Source: Clostridiales bacterium (lineage in GTDB: Bacteria; Bacillota; Clostridia; Christensenellales; Borkfalkiaceae). From it: DNA of 32,691 nt. The notes below the pieces were generated by a model. That model had not been told where the DNA came from, searched no databases, and saw only the letters and a program-made list of their open reading frames with translations. The stretch covers positions 1 to 32,691 of the forward strand of contig SVIB01000016.1 in NCBI GenBank assembly GCA_015055505.1, given 5' to 3'. The stretch's first letter is position 1. The number at the start of each line of letters is the position of its first letter. Of this stretch, positions 25,416 to 32,691 are shown piece by piece. Both the position numbers and the translations under genes were made by a program.

Positions 25416-25441
25416 AGACTTTACCTCTTTAAAATCTATGT
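25412..25441 (-). promoter_or_regulatory. Inverted repeat over the sigK start codon
   Basis: ACATAGACTTT (25412-25422) and AAAATCTATGT (25431-25441) pair over 11 positions with one mismatch. In RNA the start codon AUG would be in the stem and the Shine-Dalgarno in the loop. Whether the transcript contains the 5' arm depends on the true start. Confidence 0.5.
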
Positions 25442-25461
25442 CGAATTTTGTCTTTTTATAC
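25433..25461 (-). promoter_or_regulatory. Sigma-E-like promoter of sigK
   Basis: On the minus strand GTATAAA (25455-25461), 14 bases, CATAGATT (25433-25440). The -10 differs from the sporulation sigma-E consensus CATACAHT at one position and spacing fits. AAAGACAAAA in the spacer is close to a SpoIIID box. Against it, the start would fall on the ribosome binding site. Confidence 0.4.
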
Positions 25462-25479
25462 TTAAATTACGTGCAGTTT

Positions 25480-25510
25480 AACGCGGAGCGAAATTTTTTC
25501 GCTCCGCGTT
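25480..25510. repeat. Strong hairpin between sigK and the dehydrogenase operon
   Basis: A perfect 14-bp stem (25480-25493 with 25497-25510, core CGCGGAGCG) and a TTT loop. Neither strand has a T run after it, so it may act as a back-up stop or an RNA end protector next to the true terminator at 25518-25546. Confidence 0.6.
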
Positions 25511-25517
25511 CGTTAAT

Positions 25518-25546
25518 ATAAAAACTCGACTTAAACAAGTCGAGTT
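25518..25546 (-). terminator. Terminator of the rnj-trmR-trhP-dehydrogenase operon
   Basis: AACTCGACTT and AAGTCGAGTT form a perfect 10-bp stem (25523-25532 with 25537-25546), loop of four, followed by a T-rich tract TTTTTATATT on the minus strand (counting the last stem bases). It lies about 20 bases after the last stop codon. Confidence 0.82.
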
Positions 25547-25566
25547 CAAAACAAATAAATTTTTAA

Positions 25567-26361
25567 TCATTTTCTAATATTCGGTGTGCCGTCAAATTTT
25601 TGTTGCTTAGACCAAATCTTCATAACGAGTTTATGCGGAAGAAGTTTTACAAGTATTCTTTGCAAGTTGTTTTTACCGCCGTAAACTGATATATCTTTGC
25701 GATTATAGGCGTCTTTAATTGCTTTTGCAACTACTTTTTTAGAATCGTAAATAACCGAATACTTAATAACTACGTCCTTTCTATCGGGGTTTATCGCTCT
25801 ATCAAAAAACTCGGTTTTTGTCCAAAACGGACATACTGCGGTTACTGAAATACCCCTATATTTAAGTTCTAAGTTTAAAGCCCTTGAATAATGGACTAAA
25901 AATGCCTTAGTTGATGCGTAAACGTTTATATACGGTATTGGCTGAAATGCTGAACACGAGGCAATATTTACAATTCTTGCCCCGTTTCTCATATAAGGCA
26001 AAGTGTATTTTACCATTGTCATTACCGATTTGCAGTTAAGGTCAACCATATTAAGTTCAGTTTCAAGAGGAATATTTTCATAATGGTCAAATTTACCATA
26101 GCCGGCGCAATTTGCCAAAAGCACTACGTCGGGGTTTTCACTCTCTAATTTTTCTTTATATGTCTTAATTTGCTCTATATTAGAAAGGTCGATTGCAATA
26201 GGTACGAGCGGTGTTTTAACCTCTTTAGAAAGTTCGATAAGTCTATCTTCCCTTCTTGCAAGCACCCAAATTTCGTCAACTTTCTCTCTTTCTTCTATTT
26301 GTTTAACAAAATCTCTGCCCATACCGCTTGACGCGCCGGTAATTACCATTATTTTTTTCAT
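25567..26361 (-). CDS. Short-chain dehydrogenase/reductase (YqjQ/DltE-like class)
   Basis: A 264-residue NAD(P)-dependent SDR. The cofactor motif is VITGASSGMGRDF; ANCAGYG replaces the usual NNAG; the catalytic serine is in NIASCSAF and the active tyrosine and lysine in YASTK; CPFWTKTEFF follows. Substrate is not visible. The ATG at 26361 begins two bases after the trhP stop, with AAGGAGA inside the end of trhP, so translation is coupled. It is the last gene of the operon that starts with RNase J. It belongs to the same superfamily as the plus-strand SDR at 22380 but is clearly a different protein. Confidence 0.88.
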   Translation of the reverse strand: MKKIMVITGASSGMGRDFVKQIEEREKVDEIWVLARREDRLIELSKEVKTPLVPIAIDLSNIEQIKTYKEKLESENPDVVLLANCAGYGKFDHYENIPLETELNMVDLNCKSVMTMVKYTLPYMRNGARIVNIASCSAFQPIPYINVYASTKAFLVHYSRALNLELKYRGISVTAVCPFWTKTEFFDRAINPDRKDVVIKYSVIYDSKKVVAKAIKDAYNRKDISVYGGKNNLQRILVKLLPHKLVMKIWSKQQKFDGTPNIRK

Positions 26362-26363
26362 TA

Positions 26364-27581
26364 CTATCTCCTTAATATATCTCCGCATTTAAGTTTAAGT
26401 GGAGAATACACTCTTAAAATTTGCTGAACGAGTTTTGCGTCTTCAACCTCGTTTCCCTCTTCGTCGGTAACTTTTTCAACCGTGAAAGTTTTATTAAAAT
26501 TATTAGACGGAGAAAGAATTTCAAGCAAATCACCCTTTTTAAACCTGTTGCGCATTTGAATGGTAAAGTATTCGCCGTTTCCGTCGCCTACTACGGTTGC
26601 AATAAACTGTTTGTTCCCAGCCGATTGTGAGTCCTCATAATTTACCGTACTATCGTTACCGCCAAGCATATAAGCGGTCGTAAAAACTCTGTGATTAGTC
26701 TTTTTAAGTTCGTCATAAAACATTGTATTATCGCTGTAATTATCGCCGATTTTCAAATATTCGTCAATGGCTCTTCTATACGCGTTTATAACGGTTGCTA
26801 AATAATACTCGCTCTTCATTCTTCCTTCAATTTTAAAGGACACTATACCCGCTTTTATCATTTCGCCGATATAATTCATCATATTAAGGTCTTTACTGTT
26901 TAAAATATAAGTACCTCTTCCGTCCTCTTCAATAGGGAAAAACTCGCCCTCTTTTGACTTCTCTCTAATTTCATATTGCCATCTACACGCTTGTACACAT
27001 TCCCCGCGATTGCCGTCACGACCGTTAAAATAGTTAGAAAGCAAACATCTTCCGCTATAAGAAATACACATTGCGCCGTGAATAAACGCCTCGATTTGCA
27101 CTTCGGGGCAAAAATCGGTTATTTCTTTAATTTCGGCAAGCGATAATTCTCTTGCAACGACCACTCTTTCAACACCCATTTCGCCCCAAAATTTTACGGC
27201 GTATTTATTTAAAGTATTTGCTTGGGTTGAAAGATGAATCTTTAATTTAGGCGCAAATTCTTTTGCAACTTTTATAAGACCAACGTCGGTAATAAGCACT
27301 GCGTCAACGTTTGCGCTTTCTAAAAATTTGAAATACTCGATGGCTTTTTGAAAGTCGTAATTTCTTGCAAAAATATTGACGGTAACGTAAATTTTGACGT
27401 TTTTTCCGTGAGCGTATTCTACTGCTTTTAAAATTTCTTCCTCGGTAAAATTGTCGGCTTGAGCGCGAAGCGAAAACGACTTTCCGCCAAGATAAACGGC
27501 GTCTGCTCCGTAATAAATTGCAGTCTTTAGTTTTTCAAAATTACCCGCTGGAGCAAGTAATTCAAGTTTATTCTTTATCAT
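26364..27581 (-). CDS. U32 family protein, tRNA uridine hydroxylase-like (TrhP)
   Basis: A 405-residue U32 'collagenase-like' protein. The family signature is intact: EAFIHGAMCISYSGRCLLS, followed by NRGECVQACRWQYE, which supplies further cysteines for an Fe-S cluster. LLAPAGNFEKLKTAIYYGADAVYLGG at the N-terminus and a C-terminal beta domain complete it. In Bacillus and E. coli relatives TrhP (YrrN/YrrO, YegQ) hydroxylate U34 of tRNAs to 5-hydroxyuridine using prephenate. The TrmR-like methyltransferase just upstream supports that role over a peptidase role. AAGGA is six bases before the ATG. It ends in TAG followed directly by TAA, and the TAA overlaps the next start codon. Confidence 0.88.
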   Translation of the reverse strand: MIKNKLELLAPAGNFEKLKTAIYYGADAVYLGGKSFSLRAQADNFTEEEILKAVEYAHGKNVKIYVTVNIFARNYDFQKAIEYFKFLESANVDAVLITDVGLIKVAKEFAPKLKIHLSTQANTLNKYAVKFWGEMGVERVVVARELSLAEIKEITDFCPEVQIEAFIHGAMCISYSGRCLLSNYFNGRDGNRGECVQACRWQYEIREKSKEGEFFPIEEDGRGTYILNSKDLNMMNYIGEMIKAGIVSFKIEGRMKSEYYLATVINAYRRAIDEYLKIGDNYSDNTMFYDELKKTNHRVFTTAYMLGGNDSTVNYEDSQSAGNKQFIATVVGDGNGEYFTIQMRNRFKKGDLLEILSPSNNFNKTFTVEKVTDEEGNEVEDAKLVQQILRVYSPLKLKCGDILRR

Positions 27582-27582
27582 A

Positions 27583-28224
27583 TTATTCCTTAATTTTTTT
27601 ATAGGAGATACTTATGCCGTCTCCAACGCTTGATACTGTCGTTATAAAATCTTCGTCTTCACTGATTAATTTTAAAAACTGTCGCATATTGTTCTTTATC
27701 GTATTGTGTCTATGAGGCGTTTTAACCTCGCCCGTTATATAACCTCTAAACAATACGTTATCGGCAAAGAGTATTCCTCCCTCGTTTAAAATAGATTTTA
27801 TCTTTGGATAAAGGTCTTTATATTTCGACTTATTGCAATCTAAAAATACAAAGTCAAACCCGTCGCCGACCTCGTCAACTACGTCTAACGCGTCGCCTAA
27901 AAACTGTTTTACTCGACCCGAAAGACCAAACTTTTCAAAGTTCTCTTTAGCCTCGTAAAAAGATTTTTCATACCTTTCAACGGTGTAGAGAGTGGCTTTT
28001 TCGCTTGCTGTTAAAAGGGCTATTCCAGAGCAACCGACGGACGTACCGAATTCGAGAATTTTTAACGGTTTTTTAATAGTCGCCATTAAAATAAGCACGT
28101 TCAAACTTTCGGTGAGAATAGTTGGAACTCCCTTTTCGCGGTAATCGTCGCGGAATTTTTTAAGTTCGGGATTTACCGTCGTTTGGGCGTTTTTTAATAT
28201 CAATTCAGTTACGTATTCGTTCAT
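27583..28224 (-). CDS. SAM-dependent O-methyltransferase, TrmR-like
   Basis: A 213-residue class I methyltransferase of the O-methyltransferase family 3 type. The SAM motif is ILEFGTSVGCSGIALL, the acidic motif LYTVERYEKS, and FDFVFLDCNKSKY and GGILFADNVLFRG hold the metal-binding positions. In B. subtilis the YrrM/TrmR protein methylates 5-hydroxyuridine in tRNA to 5-methoxyuridine and its gene lies just before the U32 genes, as here. A catechol-type O-methyltransferase is the alternative if context is ignored. Its ATG overlaps the RNase J stop by one base (TAATG), with GAGG five bases upstream, and trhP follows after one base. Confidence 0.85.
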   Translation of the reverse strand: MNEYVTELILKNAQTTVNPELKKFRDDYREKGVPTILTESLNVLILMATIKKPLKILEFGTSVGCSGIALLTASEKATLYTVERYEKSFYEAKENFEKFGLSGRVKQFLGDALDVVDEVGDGFDFVFLDCNKSKYKDLYPKIKSILNEGGILFADNVLFRGYITGEVKTPHRHNTIKNNMRQFLKLISEDEDFITTVSSVGDGISISYKKIKE

Positions 28225-29873
28225 TATACCTCTGTAATAACGGGAATTATCATAGGACTCTTCTTCGTTTTCTTCAAAATGTAATTTCTTAACTGTTTTC
28301 TTACGCTGTTTCTAATATCGCCAAGGTCGGAGGCTTTTACGTCAAAACCGTTTATCGTTCTAACTACGATATTTTTTACCTCTTGCACTTGCGCGTCGGT
28401 TAAAATTGAACCTCTGTTTATAATATCCGGCTCTTGAAGTATTTCGCCCGTATCTTCCGAAACACAGCACACGGCAACGATAAGTCCGTCTTCGGAGAGG
28501 TGTTTCCTATCCCTTACTACCGATTCAGTATCGTCTATCGAAAGCCCGTCGATATATCTCGTGCCTGCTTGGAATTGCTCTCCTCTTCTTATCGTCTTAG
28601 AGGTAATTTCTACCGTGTCGCCAATATCCGCAATAAGCATATTTCCGTCTTTCATACCAAGATCTTTGGCAAGCCTACAGTGTTTTTTCAAATGTCTGTA
28701 TTCGCCGTGTACGGGAATAAAGAACTTTGGCTTTAATAAAGTGTGTAATATTTTAAGTTCTTCTTGGCACGCGTGTCCCGAAACGTGTATTTCCGTAATA
28801 GATTTATACACGACTTCAGCACCCTTTCTATATAAATTGTTTATAACTTGATATACGCTCTTTTCGTTCCCTGGGATTGGCGAGGCTGAAATAATAATGG
28901 TATCGTTATTTCCTACTTGAACTTGATTATAATCTCCGCTAGCCATACGGGTAAGCGCGCTCATTGGCTCACCTTGACTGCCCGTAGATACGATAACTAA
29001 GTCTTTATCGGCAAGATTTTTAATTTTTTCAATATCTACGACTACGTTGTCCGGTATGGTTATTTCGCCAACTTTACTTGCCGCCTCAACTACGTTTAGC
29101 ATACTTCTTCCCGAAAATGCGACCTTTCTCTTATGTTTTACTGCAAGGTCTACTATTTGTTGAAGTCTATGCACGTTAGTTGCAAAGGTAGCAACTATTA
29201 TACGCCTCGTTTTGTTATCGGAAAACAGCCTGTCTAAAGTTTCACCAACGACGTGCTCGCTCATAGTATAGCCTTCCTGCTCTACGTTGGTAGACTCACA
29301 AAGAAGTAAAGTTACCCCCCTTTTTCCTATTTCGGTAAGCCTTGGCATATCTATCATTTGTCCGTTTATAGGCGTTAAGTCTATTTTAAAGTCGCCGGAA
29401 TGGAATACCATACCGACGGGAGTATTTATCGCCAAAGCGCAACTGCCCGGTATCGAGTGATTTACGTGTATAAATTCAACCGTAAAGCAACCGAGTTTTA
29501 TCGAACTTGATGTTTTTACGCAGTTTAAACTGTAATCGTGTATTTTTTGTTCTTTTAACTTATGTTCACATAACATAAGCGTAAGTTTTGTGCCGTAGAC
29601 GGGAGCGTTTACTTCTTTTAATAAATAAGGTAAACCGCCTATATGGTCTTCGTGTCCGTGCGTTAATACTATACCTTTAATTTTATCTTTGTTTTGAACG
29701 AGGTAAGAAACGTCGGGGGCTACGAGGTCTATACCCGGCATATCGGCAGTCGGGAAAGTTATACCCGAGTCGATAACTATAATATCTTTGCCGTATTCAA
29801 GAGCCGTCATATTTTTTCCAATCTCTCCAACGCCTCCTAAAAAACGGACTTTGAGTGAATTTTTACTTTTCAA
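28224..29873 (-). CDS. rnj: Ribonuclease J
   Basis: A 549-residue metallo-beta-lactamase/beta-CASP ribonuclease with 5'-3' exo- and endonuclease activity in mRNA decay and RNA maturation. The zinc motif THGHEDHIGG is at residues 71-80 (His72, His74, Asp76, His77); FHSGDFKID, the beta-CASP segment with STGSQGEPMSALTRMA and HVSGHACQEELK follow, then the C-terminal domain. Length is typical. The start is TTG at 29873, nine bases after GGAG; no ATG is available nearby and the protein aligns with the family from here. A small hairpin lies directly before the ribosome binding site. First gene of a four-gene operon. I cannot tell J1 from J2. Confidence 0.95.
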   Translation of the reverse strand: MKSKNSLKVRFLGGVGEIGKNMTALEYGKDIIVIDSGITFPTADMPGIDLVAPDVSYLVQNKDKIKGIVLTHGHEDHIGGLPYLLKEVNAPVYGTKLTLMLCEHKLKEQKIHDYSLNCVKTSSSIKLGCFTVEFIHVNHSIPGSCALAINTPVGMVFHSGDFKIDLTPINGQMIDMPRLTEIGKRGVTLLLCESTNVEQEGYTMSEHVVGETLDRLFSDNKTRRIIVATFATNVHRLQQIVDLAVKHKRKVAFSGRSMLNVVEAASKVGEITIPDNVVVDIEKIKNLADKDLVIVSTGSQGEPMSALTRMASGDYNQVQVGNNDTIIISASPIPGNEKSVYQVINNLYRKGAEVVYKSITEIHVSGHACQEELKILHTLLKPKFFIPVHGEYRHLKKHCRLAKDLGMKDGNMLIADIGDTVEITSKTIRRGEQFQAGTRYIDGLSIDDTESVVRDRKHLSEDGLIVAVCCVSEDTGEILQEPDIINRGSILTDAQVQEVKNIVVRTINGFDVKASDLGDIRNSVRKQLRNYILKKTKKSPMIIPVITEV

Positions 29874-29889
29874 ATTATTAATCTCCTAT

Positions 29890-29906
29890 TGCGGACTTTT
29901 TCCGCA
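29890..29906 (-). promoter_or_regulatory. Hairpin in the rnj leader
   Basis: TGCGGA and TCCGCA form a 6-bp stem with a five-base loop, two bases upstream of the GGAG of rnj. It could protect the 5' end or tune initiation at the weak TTG start; no T run follows, so it is not a terminator. Confidence 0.45.
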
Positions 29907-29943
29907 TTTAACCGTAAATTTTTAATCGTTTGCAAATCGCAAA

Positions 29944-29967
29944 GAGGGAGAAAAATTATTCTCCCCC
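29944..29967 (-). terminator. Probable terminator after valS
   Basis: A nine-position stem with one mismatch (29944-29952 with 29959-29967, core GGGAGAA) starts seven bases after the valS stop. Only CTTTGCG follows on the minus strand, so termination may be partial and rnj may be reached by read-through. Confidence 0.55.
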
Positions 29968-29974
29968 ATTCGTT

Positions 29975-32605
29975 TTAACTGTTAAGTTCGTTAATACTTG
30001 CAAGAATTTTATTTCTTATTTCAGTAAACTTTTGAACTTTTGCCTTTTCGCCGTCAATAAGCGCTTTGGGGGCTTTTGCTACGAAACCTTGATTTGAGAG
30101 TTTGCCCTCGGCTCTCTTTATTTCATTTTCAGCCTTTTCAAGTTCTCCTTTAAGTCTTGCAAGTTCTTTCTCGGTGTCAACGAGCGCTCCTAAAGGAATG
30201 TAAATTTCAATTCCGTCTAAAATCTTAGAAACAACTTTTTCGTTGATTTCGTCTTTAGTCGCTACGAATTTAACTTCGTTTACGTTGACGAGTTTGTTAA
30301 AATAAATTACGCTGTCGCTGATAATTTTCTTATTATCGGTAACGACGTACATATCAACTTTTGTAGATGGCGCTGCGCCCGTTTCAAGTTTAATTGCTCT
30401 TACGGACTTAATTACGTCCATAATTTTCTCGGTATTTGCCTTTTCCTTTCTGTATGCAAGTTTAGCGTTATATTTGGGGAATTCAGCCGTCATTATACTA
30501 CCCTTAGTCTTAGGAATATGAGTATAAATCTCTTCGGTAACGAAAGGTATAAACGGATGTAAAAGTTTAAGCATACTTGAAAGAACGTAACAAAGCACGC
30601 TTGCAACGTCGTCTTTTCTTTGGTTGTCGTCGCCGTAAAGCGCAGGCTTACAAAGTTCGATATACCAATCGCAAAAATCCGACCATACGAAATCTTGTAA
30701 AGAAGCGGACGCAAGACCGATTTCGTGTTTTTCCATATTTAAGGTTACGTCTTTAACTACCGAGTTGAGTTTAGATATAATCCATTTATCGGGAGCGGTA
30801 AGTTTTACTTCCGCCATATCGGTCTTTATTTTTCTACCTTCGCAGTTCATCAATACGAATCTTGACGCATTCCAAATCTTATTGATAAAGTTACGGCAAC
30901 CCTCAAGTTTTTCGGGGGAATATCTTATATCGCTACCAGCCGAAATGCCGTTAAGTAAGCAATAACGGAGAGTATCCGCACCGTATTCGTCGATAATTTC
31001 AATGGGGTCGATACCGTTTCCAAGCGACTTACTCATCTTTCTGCCTTGAGCATCTCTTACGATACCGTGAATAAGAACGTCTTTAAACGGAATTCTGTCC
31101 ATATGTTCAATTCCGCTGAATATCATTCTTGCTACCCAGAAGAAAATAATATCGTAAGCGGTTACGAGTACGTCGGTAGGATAGAAATATTTAAGGTCTT
31201 TAGTTGAATCGGGGAAACCGAGAGTTGAAAACGGCCAAAGAGCCGAACTAAACCAAGTATCCAAAACGTCTTCGTCTTGTTTAAACGATACGCATCCGCA
31301 CTTAGGACATACGGTTGGCGTTTCTTTGCTTACGACTGTTTCTCCACACTGATCGCAGTAATAAGCAGGAATTCTGTGTCCCCACCAAAGTTGACGGGAA
31401 ATACACCAGTCCTTTATATTTTCCATCCAGTTATTGTAAATCTTTGTAAATCTTTGCGGAGTAAACTTAATACTCTTCTTTCTAACTGCTGAAAGCGCGG
31501 GCTTTGCCAAAGAATCCATCTTTACAAACCACTGCTTAGAAATGATAGGTTCTACGGTGTCGTGACAACGGTAACAGTGTCCTACGTTGTGTGCGTGTGG
31601 TTCTATTTTTTCAAGATTGCCCGACGCTTGTAAATCTTCCACGATTGCTTTTCTACACTCGTAACGGCTCATTCCCTCGTATTTTCCCGCAAGAGAATTC
31701 ATTACACCGCCGTCGTCCATTACTCTAATTACTTCAAGGTTGTGTCTAAGACCGACTTCAAAGTCGTTAGGATCGTGAGCAGGTGTAATTTTTACAGCGC
31801 CAGTTCCAAATTCCATATCTACGTATTCGTCGGCAACAACGGGGATTTCTCTGCCTACGATAGGAAGAATAAGGGTTTTACCGATTAAATCTTTATATCT
31901 TTCGTCTTTTGGATTTACGGCAACTGCAGTATCGCCTAAAAGAGTTTCAGGTCTTGTAGTTGCTATAATTAAATATCTGTCGCTGTCTTTTACGAAATAT
32001 TTAAAATGCCAAAAATATGAATTTTCTTCTTCAAATTCTACTTCAGCGTCCGACAACGCAGTCTTACAGCAAGGACACCAGTTGATAATTCTCTTACCTT
32101 GATAAATTAAGCCCTTATTGTAGAGATTTACGAAAACTTCTTTTACTGCCTTTGAACATTTTTCGTCCATAGTAAAAGCAAGTCTTGACCAATCACAAGA
32201 CGAACCGAGTCTTTTAAGTTGTTCTACAATTCTTCCGCCGTATTTTTCTTTCCAAGCCCAAGCCCTTTCTAAAAAGCCTTCTCTTCCAACCTCTTCTTTA
32301 GTAAGACCTTCTGCTTTTAATTGGTCTACGATTTTAACTTCGGTTGCTATTGACGCGTGGTCAGTGCCGGGAAGCCAAAGAGCCTCGTAACCTTGCATAC
32401 GCTTAAAACGGATAATGCTATCCTGTATGGAATTATTGAGGGCGTGTCCCATGTGAAGTTGTCCGGTAATATTCGGTGGGGGTATAACGATAGTAAAAGG
32501 AATCTTGTCCTTATTGGGACGTGCTTTAAAATAGCCTTTTTGTTCCCACTTTTCATAAATTCTTTGCTCGAACTCTTTCGGGCTGTAAGTCTTTGACATT
32601 TCCAT
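29975..32605 (-). CDS. valS: Valyl-tRNA synthetase
   Basis: An 876-residue class I aminoacyl-tRNA synthetase charging tRNA-Val. The HIGH motif is in PPPNITGQLHMGHALNN (about residues 40-56), the editing-domain pieces TTRPETLLGD and GTGAVKITPAHDPNDFEVG follow, and the second catalytic motif is GRKMSKSLGNGIDP. Two CxxC pairs (CDQCGE, CPKCGC) in the connective region suggest a bound zinc. The C-terminus has the coiled-coil arm typical of ValRS (ELARLKGELEKAENEIKRAEGKL). I prefer the ATG at 32605, with GGAG nine bases upstream, to the ATG two codons later. Only 86 bases of upstream DNA are visible. Confidence 0.97.
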   Translation of the reverse strand: MEMSKTYSPKEFEQRIYEKWEQKGYFKARPNKDKIPFTIVIPPPNITGQLHMGHALNNSIQDSIIRFKRMQGYEALWLPGTDHASIATEVKIVDQLKAEGLTKEEVGREGFLERAWAWKEKYGGRIVEQLKRLGSSCDWSRLAFTMDEKCSKAVKEVFVNLYNKGLIYQGKRIINWCPCCKTALSDAEVEFEEENSYFWHFKYFVKDSDRYLIIATTRPETLLGDTAVAVNPKDERYKDLIGKTLILPIVGREIPVVADEYVDMEFGTGAVKITPAHDPNDFEVGLRHNLEVIRVMDDGGVMNSLAGKYEGMSRYECRKAIVEDLQASGNLEKIEPHAHNVGHCYRCHDTVEPIISKQWFVKMDSLAKPALSAVRKKSIKFTPQRFTKIYNNWMENIKDWCISRQLWWGHRIPAYYCDQCGETVVSKETPTVCPKCGCVSFKQDEDVLDTWFSSALWPFSTLGFPDSTKDLKYFYPTDVLVTAYDIIFFWVARMIFSGIEHMDRIPFKDVLIHGIVRDAQGRKMSKSLGNGIDPIEIIDEYGADTLRYCLLNGISAGSDIRYSPEKLEGCRNFINKIWNASRFVLMNCEGRKIKTDMAEVKLTAPDKWIISKLNSVVKDVTLNMEKHEIGLASASLQDFVWSDFCDWYIELCKPALYGDDNQRKDDVASVLCYVLSSMLKLLHPFIPFVTEEIYTHIPKTKGSIMTAEFPKYNAKLAYRKEKANTEKIMDVIKSVRAIKLETGAAPSTKVDMYVVTDNKKIISDSVIYFNKLVNVNEVKFVATKDEINEKVVSKILDGIEIYIPLGALVDTEKELARLKGELEKAENEIKRAEGKLSNQGFVAKAPKALIDGEKAKVQKFTEIRNKILASINELNS

Positions 32606-32666
32606 AAATATTTTCTCCGCTGTTGTTTATAAAATAGTACAGTAATTTACGTTAACTCGTTTATTA

Positions 32667-32672
32667 ATTATA
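32667..32672 (-). promoter_or_regulatory. -10 element upstream of valS
   Basis: TATAAT on the minus strand, about 62 bases before the start codon. A 17-base spacer would put the -35 box across the window edge, so the promoter cannot be confirmed. No T-box features are visible in the short leader. Confidence 0.45.
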
Positions 32673-32691
32673 ATATAATTAAAATTCATTG

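Overview
The window reads as chromosomal DNA of a low-GC, endospore-forming member of the Bacillota (Clostridia-like, probably an uncultured anaerobe). Supporting signs are AT-rich intergenic DNA, AGGAGG-type ribosome binding sites, RNase Y plus RNase J, a complete sporulation sigma factor K gene, a YlxY/MlpA-type gene pair and a CIRCE-controlled groESL operon. Most genes lie on the minus strand. Only an FAD-dependent oxidoreductase, groES-groEL and one short-chain dehydrogenase are on the plus strand. Stop codons are 23 TAA, 3 TGA and 2 TAG.

Layout. 1-3391: a minus-strand redox operon, CoA-disulfide reductase/rhodanese fusion, an unrecognised cysteine-rich protein, a TfoX-N protein and a pyridoxamine-phosphate-oxidase-like protein cut by the window edge. 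3526-5043: a plus-strand COG2509 FAD protein with its own promoter and terminator. 5060-7502: RNase Y and a YgjP-like metallopeptidase. 7513-12084: M18 aminopeptidase, peptidase T and DXS. 12205-12519: a tRNA-Ser(CGA) with a perfect 26-bp palindrome covering its 3' end and a broken, insertion-bearing copy of its own 5' part in its leader. 12605-14921: threonine catabolism, tdh-kbl. 15018-16288: a flavin-reductase-like protein and a free-standing 59-residue protein gene. 16325-18179: dCMP deaminase, cyclophilin and a short M19 dipeptidase. 18258-20334: groESL. 20338-23214: the ylxY/mlpA pair, with mlpA interrupted by an in-frame TAG just before its catalytic histidine, and a divergent dehydrogenase lacking a normal start codon. 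23220-24680: rhamnulokinase. 24711-25461: sigK. 25520-29906: RNase J, TrmR-like methyltransferase, U32 TrhP-like hydroxylase and a dehydrogenase in one tight operon. 29944-32672: valyl-tRNA synthetase.

Several groups act together: Tdh and Kbl convert threonine to glycine and acetyl-CoA; RNase J and RNase Y are core mRNA-decay nucleases; the TrhP/TrmR pair would make 5-methoxyuridine in tRNA wobble positions; SigK and YlxY relate to sporulation.

I found no CRISPR array, transposase, phage gene or defence system. The best second-look items are the amber codon in the M16 peptidase, the tRNA-Ser locus, the start-less dehydrogenase, the 59-residue orphan gene and the cysteine-rich unknown protein. 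All calls come from reading the sequence; no database search was run.
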